Below are positions 12,131-23,203 of a DNA stretch of 64,000 nt, piece by piece. The DNA lies in contig NC_133771.1 in NCBI RefSeq assembly GCF_003597395.2, positions 127,083,637 through 127,147,636 on the forward strand. The letters are read 5' to 3'. The notes under the pieces were generated by a model. The model was not told the DNA's origin. It ran no database searches and saw only the letters and a list, made by a program, of their open reading frames with translations. This DNA is from Chelonoidis abingdonii (lineage: Eukaryota > Chordata > Testudines > Testudinidae). Position 1 is the stretch's first letter. Each line of letters starts with the position of its first letter. The translations under genes were made by a program, and so were the position numbers.

Positions 12131-12360
12131 ACTACACAAACATTTTTTTCAGTCTTTCCTCAAAGGTCATGTTTTCCAGACCTTTAATCTTTTTTTTTTT
12201 TTTTTTTAACCTCACAAACTTTTTTTTTGGTTTTTCCTCAAAGTCTATTTTTTTCCCACCTTTTATTTTTTTTTTTTTTTTTTACTACACAAACATTTTT
12301 TTCAGTCTTTCCTCAAAGGTCATGTTTTCCAGACCTTTAATCTTTTTTTTTTTTTTTTTT
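12131..12360 (-). repeat. Tandem triplication of a 76-77 bp CR1 segment with poly-T/A junctions
   Basis: Unit 1 is 12131-12207, unit 2 is 12208-12283 and unit 3 is 12284-12360. Units 1 and 3 are nearly identical (both start ACTACACAAACATTTTTTTC and end in a long T run). Unit 2 follows the same template but many non-T positions are changed, mostly to T, around the homopolymers. On the minus strand each unit ends at an A-run and restarts the segment ATGACCTTTGAGGAAAG. The duplicated text is CR1 coding/3' region. Confidence -1.
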
Positions 12361-12361
12361 A

Positions 12362-13170
12362 ACTCTCCTCTGGACTTTCTCCAGTTTGTCCACATCTTTC
12401 CTGAAAGATAGTACTGAGAACTGGACACAATATCCAGTTGAGGCCTTATCAGCACAGAGTAGAGCAGAAGAAATACTTTGCATGTCTTGCTTACAACACT
12501 CCTACTAATCCACTGTTGACTCATATTTAGCTTGTGATCTGCTACAACCTCTAGATTCCTTTCTGTGATACTCCCTCCTATCCAGTCATTTCCCATTTTG
12601 TATGTATGCAATTGACATTTCCTTCCTAAGTGGAGTACTTTGAATTTGTCCTTATTGAATTGCATCCTGTTTACTTCAGACCAGTTCTCCAGTTTGTCCA
12701 AATAGTTTTGAATTTTAATCCTATCTTTCAAAGCACTTGTAACTCCTCCCAGCTTGGTATCATTTACAAACTTTATAAATACACTCTCTATGCCAATCTA
12801 CATCATTGATAAAGATATTGAATAGAACCAGTCCCAGGACCAATCCCTATGGGACCCCACTCAATATGCCCTTCCAGCTTGACTGAACCACTGATAACTA
12901 CTCTTTAGGAATGGTTTTCCAACCAGTTATGCACCACCTGATATTAGTTCCATCTAGACTGTATTTCCTTAGTTTGTTTATGAGAAGATCATGCAAGGCA
13001 GTATCAAAAGTCTTACTAAAGTCAAGATATACCACATCTACCACCTCCCCTCTATCCATAAGGCTTATTACCCTGCAAAGAAAGCTATTAGGTTGGTCTG
13101 ACATGATTTGTTCTTGACAAATCCATGCTGACTATTACTTATTACCTTATGATCATCACCTTATTATCTT
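12362..13170 (-). pseudogene. CR1 ORF2 reverse transcriptase remnant
   Basis: The frame at 12898-13104 carries VVYLDFSKTFDT (Asp at about 13021-13023), the RT motif A region of CR1-type LINEs. Further down, the FADD box region reads FVNDTKLGG (bases about 12745-12770), so the first of the two catalytic aspartates is Asn. The frame at 12285-12731 holds the following thumb-like segment (LENWSEVNRMQFN, CKVLHLG-like, ERNLEVVAD). Frames are broken between these blocks. The endonuclease and ORF1 are missing through 5' truncation. In life it would have nicked target DNA and reverse-transcribed CR1 RNA; this copy is dead. Confidence -1.
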
Positions 13171-13204
13171 TCAGGTGTTTGTAAAAGTTCAGAAACATTT
13201 TTCC

Positions 13205-15255
13205 ACATCCAGTTTTCTGCCAGGGACAGAATCAGAAGCAACAAAATAACATGAGAAAGGCTGCTTTGGTGGTATTTCAGCTTCCATCTGATATAGGAAG
13301 TAACAGATCTCTCTCAAATACCTGTTATTGCAAGATTTCCAGCTCCATCCCGCAGACTCAAGATGCTCCACTCTGCAAACTCAAGAGGTTTGAATAAGCA
13401 TCCAGAATTTAGTGTGTACCTGAACAACATATCTTTTGAAGTTTATTCACTGACAGCTATACAATCAATGTCTCTAAATAATCTCAAAGGGTTAGATTCT
13501 CAATCGGTTCCTTTTAGAAAAGTGGATGACAACTACTCTGTTGTGTACAAACTGGCTAAGAGTACACATATGGAAGACTCAAGTGATGGCAACGGCCGAG
13601 GAGTGGAATGCCATAATTTCAGAAGTGACAGCATTTGAAAGGGTTATGTATGTCCCCTTATCAAGAAATCTGAAACATACAACTCCATTTGATCAGAGTT
13701 TTCTACAGCACTAAAGGGAAGATCCAACAAATATCTGAGGAGTTTGACAGATAGCAGATTAAAGTGAAAGTGTGGCTGTGAAAGCATGAACTAACACAAA
13801 AGCATGAACAAGTTATGATGGATGTATGGATGCTGCCTTGGGAATAATATATGTCATCAAGATTACTATGCAACTAATGCATGTGCCTGGCATCTGAATT
13901 CCTTAACACTACACTTCTCTCTCTGTTTTTAACTGTTCTTTGCCATAAACTCTCTGATTTCCTCTTGTCTATTATTCTAACTTCTCCTTTTCACTACAAT
14001 CTCCTCATCCTTCCCTCTACACATCTCTCTCTTTCAGTCCATTTGTATCTTACAGTGACATTTTACATGTCTAATGGATCTTGGGAGATGGCAAAATTGA
14101 GTTAGAAGTAGAGGGTTACTTTATCTGAAACGATCCTGGATAGATAGACTAATTAACCTCAACTGTGTGGGAGATACTAAAGATTTCCATTATTTTCTAT
14201 ATACACAGTATTATTACACAGAACTGACCACAAAAACAGTGCGGGTATGTATCACAGATGTACAGAAGAAATAAGTCTCATACATAAATTCAGGTACCTA
14301 TATTTTGCTTACATTAAATCCCCCAGCAGTTTCCACTGGACAGTGTATTATTCATTTCCTACTCTAAGCTATTTTTGCTGTGGTTAATTATTATCTGAAT
14401 AATCATGAACAAATCACATGACACTGCATAGTCAAAAAAATCCCTATAGGAAATAAGCAAACTCAGCAAGAATTTGACCCAAGACCCTTTTTCTGCTCTT
14501 TTGTTTGATGCAGCATATGCATAAAAATAACTTTATGCTCAAGAAAACCAATTAAATTCCAACTGTTGGGTACTGTTGCTGGCAATCATTTGTCTAGTGA
14601 ATCCTAGAATATAAACTCTGAATTTCTGATAATGACATTATTAGAACGTCTTTAGTCATTATTCTTATGCTGAGCAAGTTATTATTATTGCTTTATAGTG
14701 CCCATAACTGTCTTCTGTGCTGCAAAAAGAACATTTAAAATACACTCACTCTACTTTGACGGAAGTGGTGCATTTGAGAAACAAGCAAGGCTACAACATG
14801 GAAAACACAAATTACTGAGATAAGATTATGCAATTACTCAGCCATCCATCCATCCATCTTAGAGTTGGTCAAAACTCAGAATTTTCAAAATGTGTTTTAA
14901 TTCCGTTTCGAAGCATTAAACTGTTTCATTACAACACAAAACAGCAGACATTTCGATCTAGAAAAGATTACGTTTCAGTCAGTACCACATTGTCGTTGCC
15001 CTTAATGATTTTAAAAATAAAACAAAACATTTCAACTATTATATTATGGAGGTACAATATACCATACTACAGCAATGAAGATTATTCTCTAGGGTACACC
15101 TTGGCATACATATTTCCACTCCCAAATTATTTCACACACCAAAGAAAAGGCAGTTTGGTGATTTTAAAATTCTGAATGCAACGGGAGATATAAATGTAAT
15201 AGTTTGTGTTGCCTTTTGGGACTCTTGAAAATGAGGTTAAATTCAGAGTGGGAAC
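13205..15255. other. No gene seen
   Basis: Open frames at 13363-13638 and 14828-15175 on the plus strand have no recognisable domain or compositional bias and I do not treat them as genes. A short (CATC)n run lies at about 14842-14858. Confidence -1.
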
Positions 15256-15260
15256 TGTAA

Positions 15261-16889
15261 TGGTACAGGGCAACTACAGTGTGATATTCTTGTCATAAAT
15301 GGATAGGTAGGTAAGGGTTAAGTTTCTTTTACCTGAAAAGGGTAACCGAACACCTGACCAGAGGACCAATCAGAGAACTGGATTGTTTAAAGTCAGGGGC
15401 GGGAATTTGTATACTCGGGGTCTTTGTTGTTTTCTTAGCTATGAGGAAACAAGTCTTCTTCTAATTCTCTCCTAATACTTCTTCTAAACATCTGTAAGTA
15501 CCCAGGAACCGCAAAGTAATTCAGCTATGATGGTCTTTGGGGTGTATTTACCTGTATGTTAATTTGTTGTGCTGGTTTAATTGGGCTATCTTTTAAATCA
15601 GACTGTTTCTTTATATTTTCTTATAAGCAAGAGCCTGTATTGAGTTTCTTAATGCAAGATGATTGTTTTATATTTTCTTTCTTTTTTTCTATAAAGTTTT
15701 CTTTTTAAACCTTGTGAAAGTTCTTTTCCTAGGGAGGCAAAGGGAAAAGCCAGGCTGTGGGCTATTTTCCTATTTGGGTCCAGGGAAAGAGCAGACTACA
15801 GGGAAAGAGACGAAGAATTCTCTCTGTTCTCTGGTGGTTACAGTTTTTCCCTCATTCCTGGAGCAAGGGGGGTGGCAGAGCCCAGCTGTGGGTATTTTGC
15901 ATCTCCATTGTCCTGAGGGAAGCAGAAAAGCTGGTTTCTTGGGTCACACAGGTTAGCCGCGAGGCAAGCCTGATAAGGAGGGGGAAGGGGTTATTTTCCC
16001 TGCTTTTAGCATCCAAGGGATTGGGAATCTGGGTGTCCCACCAAGGGAGGGTTGGGGACACCAGAGGGAGGAAAGGGGGGATCAGGCCCCATAGATTAAT
16101 TCCTGATCTGGTGGCAGCGAGAATATCCAAGCTGGTAGTGAGCTTGGGGGAGTTTCAGGTAAGCCCCCAAACTTTGGACGCAAAAGTCCAGATTTGGGAC
16201 AGGACCAGACTGGTGGACACTAAAGTCCAGGTCTGGGACTGGACGGCTAGATTACCACAATTCTCCAGTAAACTAGACTGACTCGAAAGGCCAGTGCCTG
16301 CACTTTCTCTTCAGAGGCTATAAACAGCATAATGGTCCACAGTTATAAGTTACTACATAGCTCTTTCTAAGCAAGCACATTTATTCGTAAGGTGAGAGCA
16401 TTACAGAGGACACATATTTAAAACAATAAAATTTCCTATTCACATGCTAAAAGCTTACCACAGGTCACCCATCAGTCTTATGGGGTCTCTGTAGGGCAAA
16501 ATACTTCCAACTCTTCTCAAGAAGGACTGGCCTCCCCCTTGGAAAGAATGTCTTTTCCATTTTCTGGATCAGAAAAAAAGGACCAGAGTCTGTCTAAACT
16601 CAGGCTATTTATCCAAAAGTTTGTTCTTCTGTTGCTCTCTGGAGAATTTTGTTTAAACTAGTATAGTTGAGCCTATCTAGGAAGTGGTACTTCTCTGGGG
16701 GTGGATTTCAATTGGGTTGATTTGCCTTAATCACCACCCACTTCTTTAATTCCACTAGGCACTGTGGCAGCCCTCCTCCATGAAGTAGCACACAATCATT
16801 CAGAAACCATTCATATGAAAATGAGCCCCAAAGATACTTAAACTTAATCCATTATGATCTCCCAAAGATACTGAAATTGCCAAGTCTGT
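15261..16889 (-). repeat. LTR-like repeat family B, copy 1, interrupted
   Basis: The left end (ACAGGGCAACTACA near 15266) and the block GCTCTTTCTAAGCAAGCACA followed by TTTATT (16360-16386) are shared with the repeat at 28887-29745. On the minus strand the block gives AATAAATGTGC, a possible polyadenylation signal. The far end reads CTGTCACA at about 16882-16889. A 969-bp element (15291-16259) sits in it. Compared with copy 2 it lacks roughly 570 bp between the shared blocks. Limits are approximate and the LTR reading is an inference. Confidence -1.
15291..16259 (+). mobile_element. Solo-LTR-like element, family A copy 1, 969 bp, ATTCT duplication
   Basis: The element begins TGTCATAAATGG and ends TTACCACA, so it has TG...CA ends, and is flanked by ATTCT at 15286-15290 and 16260-16264. 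The 5' part has TTAAGTTTCTTTTACCTG and GACCAGAGGACCAATCAGAG with a CCAAT box, shared with copies 2 and 3. The 3' part includes TCTGGTGGCAGCGAG, also shared, then diverges. No internal retroviral genes accompany it, so it is read as a solo LTR. Long open frames here (for example 15757-16281) are chance frames. Confidence -1.
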
Positions 16890-16894
16890 CACAG

Positions 16895-18435
16895 GCACAT
16901 TGGAATCCCAAATTATTTTATAACCCCAATATGACTGAACACAATTTTGGAGGATAGGCCCTGCAGACAGATGATATCAGTTTCACCCTAATGGCACAAC
17001 AGAACAAAAAAATTATCCACAGGAGCTGGGAGAACCTCAAAAGGAAAGAGATAGGAAAACAAAGAAATAGGAAGAATATACACATGAAAACTAAGAAGAA
17101 AAAGGAGAGAAGGCTGCCAAAAGATGAGTAGAAATGGAACCGCTAGCCTAATAGCAAAGCATATCTTGTTAGGACCAAATTTGGTCTCCCATTTCTCGGA
17201 TTAAGCAGAGGCTGGAAACACTGCAGGTATTATTTTCAGAAGTGCTCATCACTGGCCTAACTACGTTTCCATTGAAGTCCATGATAAAATGGGAGCAGAG
17301 TTAGGCACAGGATAAAGACTTTTAATCTGTATTATGTTTTTCATCTATGCTCTGGGGGGCTGAAGGGGCTATGTGTGTCCCTTACCTTCCCTCTCACTTG
17401 CTTACCCTTAGTATCCTGCCCCATCTCTGCTCTTTCCCCAGTACAGGACCAAGATTCATAGTGTTTTCCATGGGAGAGAAGGGAGATAGTGTCGGGGGGC
17501 GGGGAAGAGGAACGTGCCCTTCTGCAAAGGAGGGGAGAGATCCTGTGCATGGTACCTGGGGCGCTGAGCCCAGTTATTTGCTGTCAAATGACTCCCTCTT
17601 GCTAAGCTGCATTCATTCAAAACCATTATGTTCTATTTAATTCTAATAATTGGTACTTATTAATGGATTGGGCTGACACAGGAAACTACAGAAAATAAAA
17701 TCTGCTTTACTCTTCTATTTTCAAACTTAAGAAAGATTAACAAGTTTTATTAAACAGATAGTTCCATGCGAACTGTAATATAAATCTATTTCAGTTTCTC
17801 AAAGCACCGGACAAAAATATGTATGTAGCATTCATTACACAGCAAGCTTAGATTCTGTCTCAAGTGGCCATTCCAGTAACTGCTTAACTGAAGGGATGCC
17901 CTTCACTGATGGGAATAAGGTGACATTTTGATTAATGCAATGAACATGCTGCAGAACGTAACACTATTAAAATGACATGTGCTAATTTAGAACCTCAGAT
18001 GTCATTAGACTTGAGAGCAAAGGGGAGTCACACTGTCTCTCAGAAGGATATTCCATCTAGGGAAAACAAAGAGATGTTACAGCTCTGTATACATCAGGAG
18101 GTTTACAATAAGCTGCATTACTATGATCTGTAGAGCTAATACAGAAAGGATTAGAATACCAAAATGTATTTAAATACAATATTTTTCCTGAAATACAGAT
18201 CTTATGATATCCACAGACTGTGAATGTTCACAGATTTAAAAAAAAATATGGAAACCGATTTATAACGAGGCTTATGAAAAAAATTGACACACTTGGAAAT
18301 TCAAAGATAAAGCTGGTATTACATACAGAAAAATAAAACAACAACAATATATTTCACTTACACTGCATCTTTTCTCTCCAGATCTCAAAAACTTAATGAA
18401 TATTATGAGATTGATCTAATTTCTACTGGCTTCAG
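16895..18435. other. No gene seen
   Basis: AT-rich DNA apart from a GC-richer patch at 17350-17580 in which both strands have open frames without recognisable similarity. A short quasi-palindrome (17254-17309) is listed separately. Confidence -1.
17254..17309. repeat. Quasi-palindromic short repeat
   Basis: GGCCTAACTAC ... TTTCCATTGAAGTCCATG ... GGGAGCAGAGTTAGGC: the outer ends are inverted and the centre carries the CCATTGAAGTCCATG core. It belongs with the similar structures at 19866, 37420, 48853 and 51412. Confidence -1.
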
Positions 18436-18579
18436 ATCATGCCCCATGTGCCGCCTTAATGTAGGCTAGTGTGTAAAAGGGAAAGGTAAATGCCTTGAAG
18501 GCCAGTGGCATGGATGCATTTGTTGCAAGCAACTCATGAACTTCAGAGACTGAGTATGGGCTCCTGAAATCAAAGGGAT

Positions 18580-19300
18580 GAATTGAAGGAGAGAAGAGAG
18601 ACAGAGGTACGTGGAGGAGACTTTCAGGGACATAGTAGAGTGATCCTACTCCCAGCCTGACAGCCTCTGTGCTGCTGAGTAGGAGGAAAGCCTCAGGGAA
18701 GGAGAACATCAAGCTAGAGCAGAGGAAATAATTCCATTGTTGGGACCCTCCTTCCAGATGACGTTATGGTGTCCTCTTGTGCTGAGTATACCTCTCCAGG
18801 GAGTTATTAGAATCCTAGTTATTAGAAACAGACAGATAACAGTAATGAATGATTCAATTATTAGAAATATAGATCGTTGGGTTTGTGACAACCAGGAGAA
18901 TTGCATGGTGAACTGCCTGCTGGATGCAAAGGTTACTGTCTTCTGAAGACATCTGGATAGATTTAAGTGCAGAGCTGGTGAGGAACCAGTGATCATGGGA
19001 TGCGTAGGTACCAGAGACATAGGGGAAGACAGGAGAGAAGTTCTGGAGACCAAATTTAGGCTGCTAGGTAAGAGAGTAAAGTTCAGGACCTCCATGCTAG
19101 CATTCTCTGACATACTTCCAGTTCCATACGAAGAGCTAGTTAGCTAGGCTGGACTGCAAAGTTTCAATGTGTAGATAAGAAAATGATGTTTGGAGGAGGG
19201 ATTTAGGTTTATTTGGAACTGGGGAATCTTTTGGGAAAGATACAGCAAGGATGGGCTCCACCTAAAACAAAATGGAACCAGATTACTGGCATGTAAAATT
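18580..19300 (+). pseudogene. CR1 ORF1 remnant with esterase-like (SGNH) region
   Basis: The frame at 18737-18946 contains QITVMNDSIIRNIDRWVCD. This corresponds to the block I region of the esterase domain in CR1 ORF1, where intact elements have a GDS motif (VMGDSIIRN-like); here the Gly is Asn. Downstream nucleotide similarity continues to about 19300 but the frame is broken by several stops and shifts. ORF1 of CR1 is thought to aid particle formation or membrane contact. This copy cannot encode a working protein. Confidence -1.
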
Positions 19301-19519
19301 AAAAGAATTGTAGATGAGTTTTGAAACCAAGGGATGGGGAAAGCCTACAGGTGCAGAGGAGCACATGGTTTGGAGAAATACATCCTTTAGGGGAGAATTT
19401 ATTAAAGTGGATACTCTATTTCCTAGTGAAGAGGACAGGATAAAAGTTGGTAAAGTACAAATCGTCAAACTAAAGAGTGCCAATTCAATTATATTACATG
19501 AAGACAGACTACTAAATAT

Positions 19520-19695
19520 TGACAAAGTTTATAAGTGCTTGTATACAAGTGCTAGAAGTCTAAATACTAAAGGGCTGAATTTGAATGCGTGGTATTAAAT
19601 GAGGATATTGATATAATACACATCACAGAAAGTGGGTGGAACAACAATAGTCAATGTTACATGATAATAGCACGGTACAAAATACATACGAATGA
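19520..19695 (+). pseudogene. CR1 ORF2 endonuclease N-terminus remnant
   Basis: The first frame gives KCLYTSARSL (codons from 19533), matching the KCLYTNARSL start of the CR1 apurinic-like endonuclease, with the conserved Asn changed to Ser. About 20 codons later the reading shifts to another frame that reads DIDIIHITESGW, corresponding to the ITETWW motif with the catalytic Glu retained. Similarity ends near 19700. The frame shift and lost Asn show that it is inactive. Confidence -1.
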
Positions 19696-19865
19696 CAGAG
19701 TACTTAACATTATGATCCTTGGTCCCACTGCATCAATAGCAACATTGCCATTGAGGCTAATGAACAAAAAAATTGACCCAAAGAAGTTTCTAATTAGGCC
19801 TCTCTTCTTGCACCTCTGTGCTCACTTTGACTCTTATCTAATATTCCTTCCAATCACACAGGATT

Positions 19866-19925
19866 TGATTCAAACCCCAGTGAAGTCAATGGGAGCATTT
19901 CCATTGACGTTAGTGGTTTTTGGCT
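19866..19925. repeat. Quasi-palindromic short repeat, best-paired core
   Basis: CCAGTGAAGTCAATGGGAGC (19877-19896) is followed directly by ATTTCCATTGACGTTAGTGG (19897-19916). The two halves are inverted copies, with CCAGTGAAGTCAATGG pairing with CCATTGACGTTAGTGG at most positions. It can form a stem of about 16 bp. Confidence -1.
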
Positions 19926-20571
19926 CAGACTTTTGCATGCTGGGTACCCCTGGAGCTTGCTGACAATCCATTTGGTTGAAGGAGATTGTTTTTAAAAGGT
20001 TTGCTATTTTCTTTATAAGATCCTGTGTTAAACAAAAATTACAGACCATAAATTGCACATTTCCTCCTCTTAAAAATGTGATTAAAATGTCATGATAAAA
20101 ATTAGAACTAGTTAAATAAAGATGCACTTGTAAAATTGTTTTGTAATAAGGTATCCTTTACTAGCCGTGTTAAAAATGTTTAAAAAGCAGTTCAGCTTTA
20201 GTAGTCTGAAGTGTCAAGGTGCTTGCTTTATTGCTTTGTTGCTGCTTGGTCGAGTCTTAAAGATCAGTGCTGCACTGAAAACAGTCAGTGCTAAAGCCAT
20301 AACGCTGCACACAGTTTAAAAGCCAAAAATCAGTTAATTAGAAGTTCAGTCAATCAAATATCTTTGTGTGGGTTGGTCAATGGGACTAGCTCAGATTCTT
20401 GAACTGGAGCAGTGGAGCAGCGCAAAAATTTCTCATTCGTTTGGCAAAATTTCTTTATGTTGACAACATGGTAAATATATTTGTTTTCATGCAGCTACAA
20501 CCACCATACCTTAATAAAGCAAAAATGAGTGGGAAATACTTTTTTTCATTTACAGTAAGTATATTTTCCAC

Positions 20572-20635
20572 TCATTTCACTCTGGGTCCATTCCTATTTC
20601 CACTGAAGTAAAAGGTAAAACTTCCACTGACTAGA
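20572..20635. repeat. Quasi-palindromic short repeat, decayed
   Basis: TTTCCACTGAAGTAAAAGG followed by AAACTTCCACTGACT resembles the CCATTGACTTCAATGG-centred family but has many changes. Low confidence. Confidence -1.
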
Positions 20636-21959
20636 ATAGAAGAATCACACCTTGTGTGTGTGAATACTGTGCAGCTCTTGTTGAAATCCTCAGCAGAATG
20701 CTTTTCAACACCATGCCAATCAACTATAAGAAAACAGTTAAGGTTGTCAACTGTTTCATAAACATAAAAAACCCTAACTTTATGCAATCAATAAATGTAA
20801 TATACTCAAGCCATTACTGGATTCTGACAGAGAAAAGAGACAGACACAACTGATTCATCCCTGTGAGTCACAAATAATCCCTTGGAGGAATATAACAAGG
20901 GCCAGAGAGAAGCAGATAAACCAACTGCCTGACTTTGGACTTTCAAAACTTTGCTATGACATAATACTAATATGAAATTAAACCCAATACTCAATTTTCT
21001 GTGAAGAAATTGAGTTTTTTATCATGCAATATAAAGTCCCCACAACTTCCCTTAGCACACTGTATTAAAACAATATCTTTAATATTTTTTAAAATAGCTT
21101 TTAACAGCAGTATTTTGGGATCTGCCATTATTTGAAATATGCAAGAAAAGCACACTAAAATTCTGCAACATTTTTTATTCTCTTGGCTTTCAATTTAACT
21201 AAGCTGCTGACTGAAGTATCTGACAAACATTTAATCATTTTCTAAAGCTGTATTTTAGCTTACAAAAATACTGTTCTGAGCAATCTAAATTGCAATTGTA
21301 CAGCACATAACAGATTTCATACCCCCAAAAAACACCCCAGCATGTCAGTCTTTTACAATTAACCAGTGTAAAATGAACTCTCTTTCTGAGCAGAAGGGCC
21401 ATCCGTCACTTATGCAGTATCTGCATTCAGATAATTAGCAAGTGAGTTAGAAGCAATCATACAACATAAAATTCATCACAGGAAATCAGAGGACTCTGGA
21501 AATTAGAAACATGCAATGTTCCCTAAACTGGTCATAACAGAATCTGAAAAAGCTGACTGGCTGCTTTTTTTGTTTCAAAAGCAATTTGAAAGATTCATTA
21601 AGACAGACTTTTGCACAAAAGATGTTTTTTTTTTGTTTTTTTTTTCAAATCAGCTTCACTAACAAACCTACACTTGGGAGGTTGATCTTCCTGCGCAGTT
21701 ACTCAGAAATCAGTACCGAAAGAAGATTCCCATTTTTGTCATCAGCACTCTCCAGATTCCCAAGAAACACATCCATAGCTGAACTACTTCTACACTGTAG
21801 GGAGATAAACTATAATACTATTCCTTATCAAGAATCTGCGGTACTCAACAGAAAAAAACAGACTTATTACAAAACAGGATAGGTTCAATCAGCTCTCATT
21901 CCTTAAACTTTAAAAAAATATGTTTATAGTATCTGTCTCAAAGAGGAGTGCGCAATCCT

Positions 21960-22860
21960 CACTCCTGAACTGGCCCCTTTACACTTCCCAACAGCAGTAA
22001 ACCAAACACCCTTACCCTGTCCACTGCCCCTTCCCAATGCCCCAACCCCTTCTCCGTGTTACTGCCCTTGCTCACTGTGGGAGGACTCTGACTGGGGGGT
22101 GCAGGCTCTGGGGTGGGGCCAGAAATGAGGGGTTCAGGGTGTGTGTGTGGGGCTCCTTGTTGGAGCAGGGGGTTGGGGTAAAAGGGGGGTGAGGGCTCCA
22201 TCTGGGGGTTCCAGACCCTGGTGTGGAGCCTGGGATGAGAAGTTTGGGGTGCAGGATGGGGCTCTGGGCTGGAGGTTCAGAGTATGGGAGAGGATATGGG
22301 CTCTGGGAGAAATTAGGGTGCAGGAGGGGGTCAGGGCTGGGGAAGGGGTTCGAAGTGTAGGAGAGGTTATGGGGTGCAGGCTCTGGGAGGGAGTTTGGGT
22401 GCAGGAGGGGGCTCAGGAATGAGGCAGGTCGTTGGGGAGCGGGAAGGGGTGTGAGGTGCAGGCTCTGAGTGGTGCTTACCTCAGGCGGCTCTCAGAAGTG
22501 GCTGACATTTCCCTCTGACTCCTAGGCAGAAGTGCAGCCAGGTGGCTCTACATGCTGCCCCCATCTGTAGGCACTGCCTCCACAGTTCCCATTGGCTGCA
22601 GTTCCCACCCAACAGGAGCTATGGAGCCAGCACTCAAGGCAGGGGCAGCACACGGAGTCCCCACAGCCACACCTCCACATAGGAGCTGGAGGGAAATGCC
22701 GGCCACGTCCAGGAGCCAGGCAGAGCCAGGGCAGGCAGAGAATCTGCCTTAGCCCTGCTGCGCCACCCACTGGACTCTTAATGACCCAGTTAGTGATGCT
22801 GACCGGAGCCACCAAGATCCCTTTTCGACCGGGCGTTCTGAAAGTACTGAAACAGTGTAA
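21960..22860 (+). repeat. G-rich interspersed repeat with decayed internal tandem structure
   Basis: From 22080 to 22475 the plus strand repeats variants of GGTGCAGGCTCTGGG and GGGTTCAGGGTGT, a degraded minisatellite-like tract. The following unique part has GCTTACCTCAGGCGGCTCTC (22477) and CTTTTCGACCGGGCGTTCTG (22821). I recall this combination as a common turtle repeat, perhaps a hAT-type non-autonomous element, but the family name is not secure. High GC explains the long overlapping open frames at 22522-22941, which are not genes. Confidence -1.
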
Positions 22861-22864
22861 AGGG

Positions 22865-23199
22865 GCCTTAAAAATCCCTTTATCTGGCCAGGGAACATGC
22901 AGGCATTGGGGAGGACAGCTGTAAGGCTGCCCTCCAAGCACCCCTTTTCAAGCCCTGGCATAGCGTGCACGATGGAAGGGGGTGTAGGGGTGAGGCCACA
23001 ACATGCATCATTGTGGAGACCCCAAGCAGTGTTGTGGCCCATAATAAGGCAGCCTGGGGAGGCTGCCATAACTTAGGCTTCCAGGACTAAGTTACACCAG
23101 GGGCTGCTCCAGTGTTCAGAGCAGTCTAGAATCAGGAGTGTGTGAAGGTGGCTTAAAATCATCTCAGCCCCCACACCCTTTGGCATGTGCTCTGAGCTG
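22865..23199. other. No gene seen between two repeats
   Basis: Moderately GC-rich sequence with overlapping open frames on the minus strand but no recognisable product. It may be an unrecognised continuation of the G-rich repeat to its left. Confidence -1.
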
Positions 23200-23203
23200 T
23201 AGC

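Larger units (their letters stand above)
11781..13200 (-). repeat. CR1 LINE, 5'-truncated, antisense, about 1.4 kb
   Basis: Read on the minus strand it runs from the RT domain (near 13140) to a 3' end with CCTATGATTCTATT (11781-11796), the octamer-like CR1 terminus. The 3' part includes the conserved CR1 text ATGACCTTTGAGGAAAGACT and GGAATGGTCTAGTTATT. A 77-bp segment within it is present three times (12131-12360). RT remnants are described separately. Confidence -1.
18440..19710 (+). repeat. CR1 LINE, internal fragment spanning ORF1 and the start of ORF2
   Basis: Several CR1 landmarks occur in order: CTGACAGCCTCTGTGCTGCT (near 18658), ATTGTTGGGACCCTCCTTCC (18737), GATTCAATTATTAGAAATAT (18848), AGGCTGCTAGGTAAGAGAGT (19059), AAGGATGGGCTCCACCTAAA (19248) and TGCTAGAAGTCTAAATA (19549). 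The fragment lacks both the RT domain and the 3' end, so it is truncated on both sides rather than a normal 5'-truncated insertion. Confidence -1.
19715..21955. other. No gene seen
   Basis: AT-rich DNA with no coding similarity. It holds two of the short quasi-palindromes (19866-19925 and 20572-20635) and a T-rich run near 21620-21645. Confidence -1.

Noticed and set aside
12131..12360. CRISPR-like or satellite array
   Set aside because: Only three units, no spacers, and the unit is a CR1 coding/3' segment.
15757..16281. 174-codon plus-strand frame
   Set aside because: Lies inside the family A LTR-like element and runs through its 3' boundary; no recognisable domain.
22522..22941. 139-codon minus-strand frame plus overlapping plus-strand frames
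   Set aside because: All fall in a GC-rich interspersed repeat; several frames are open at once, typical of composition rather than coding.
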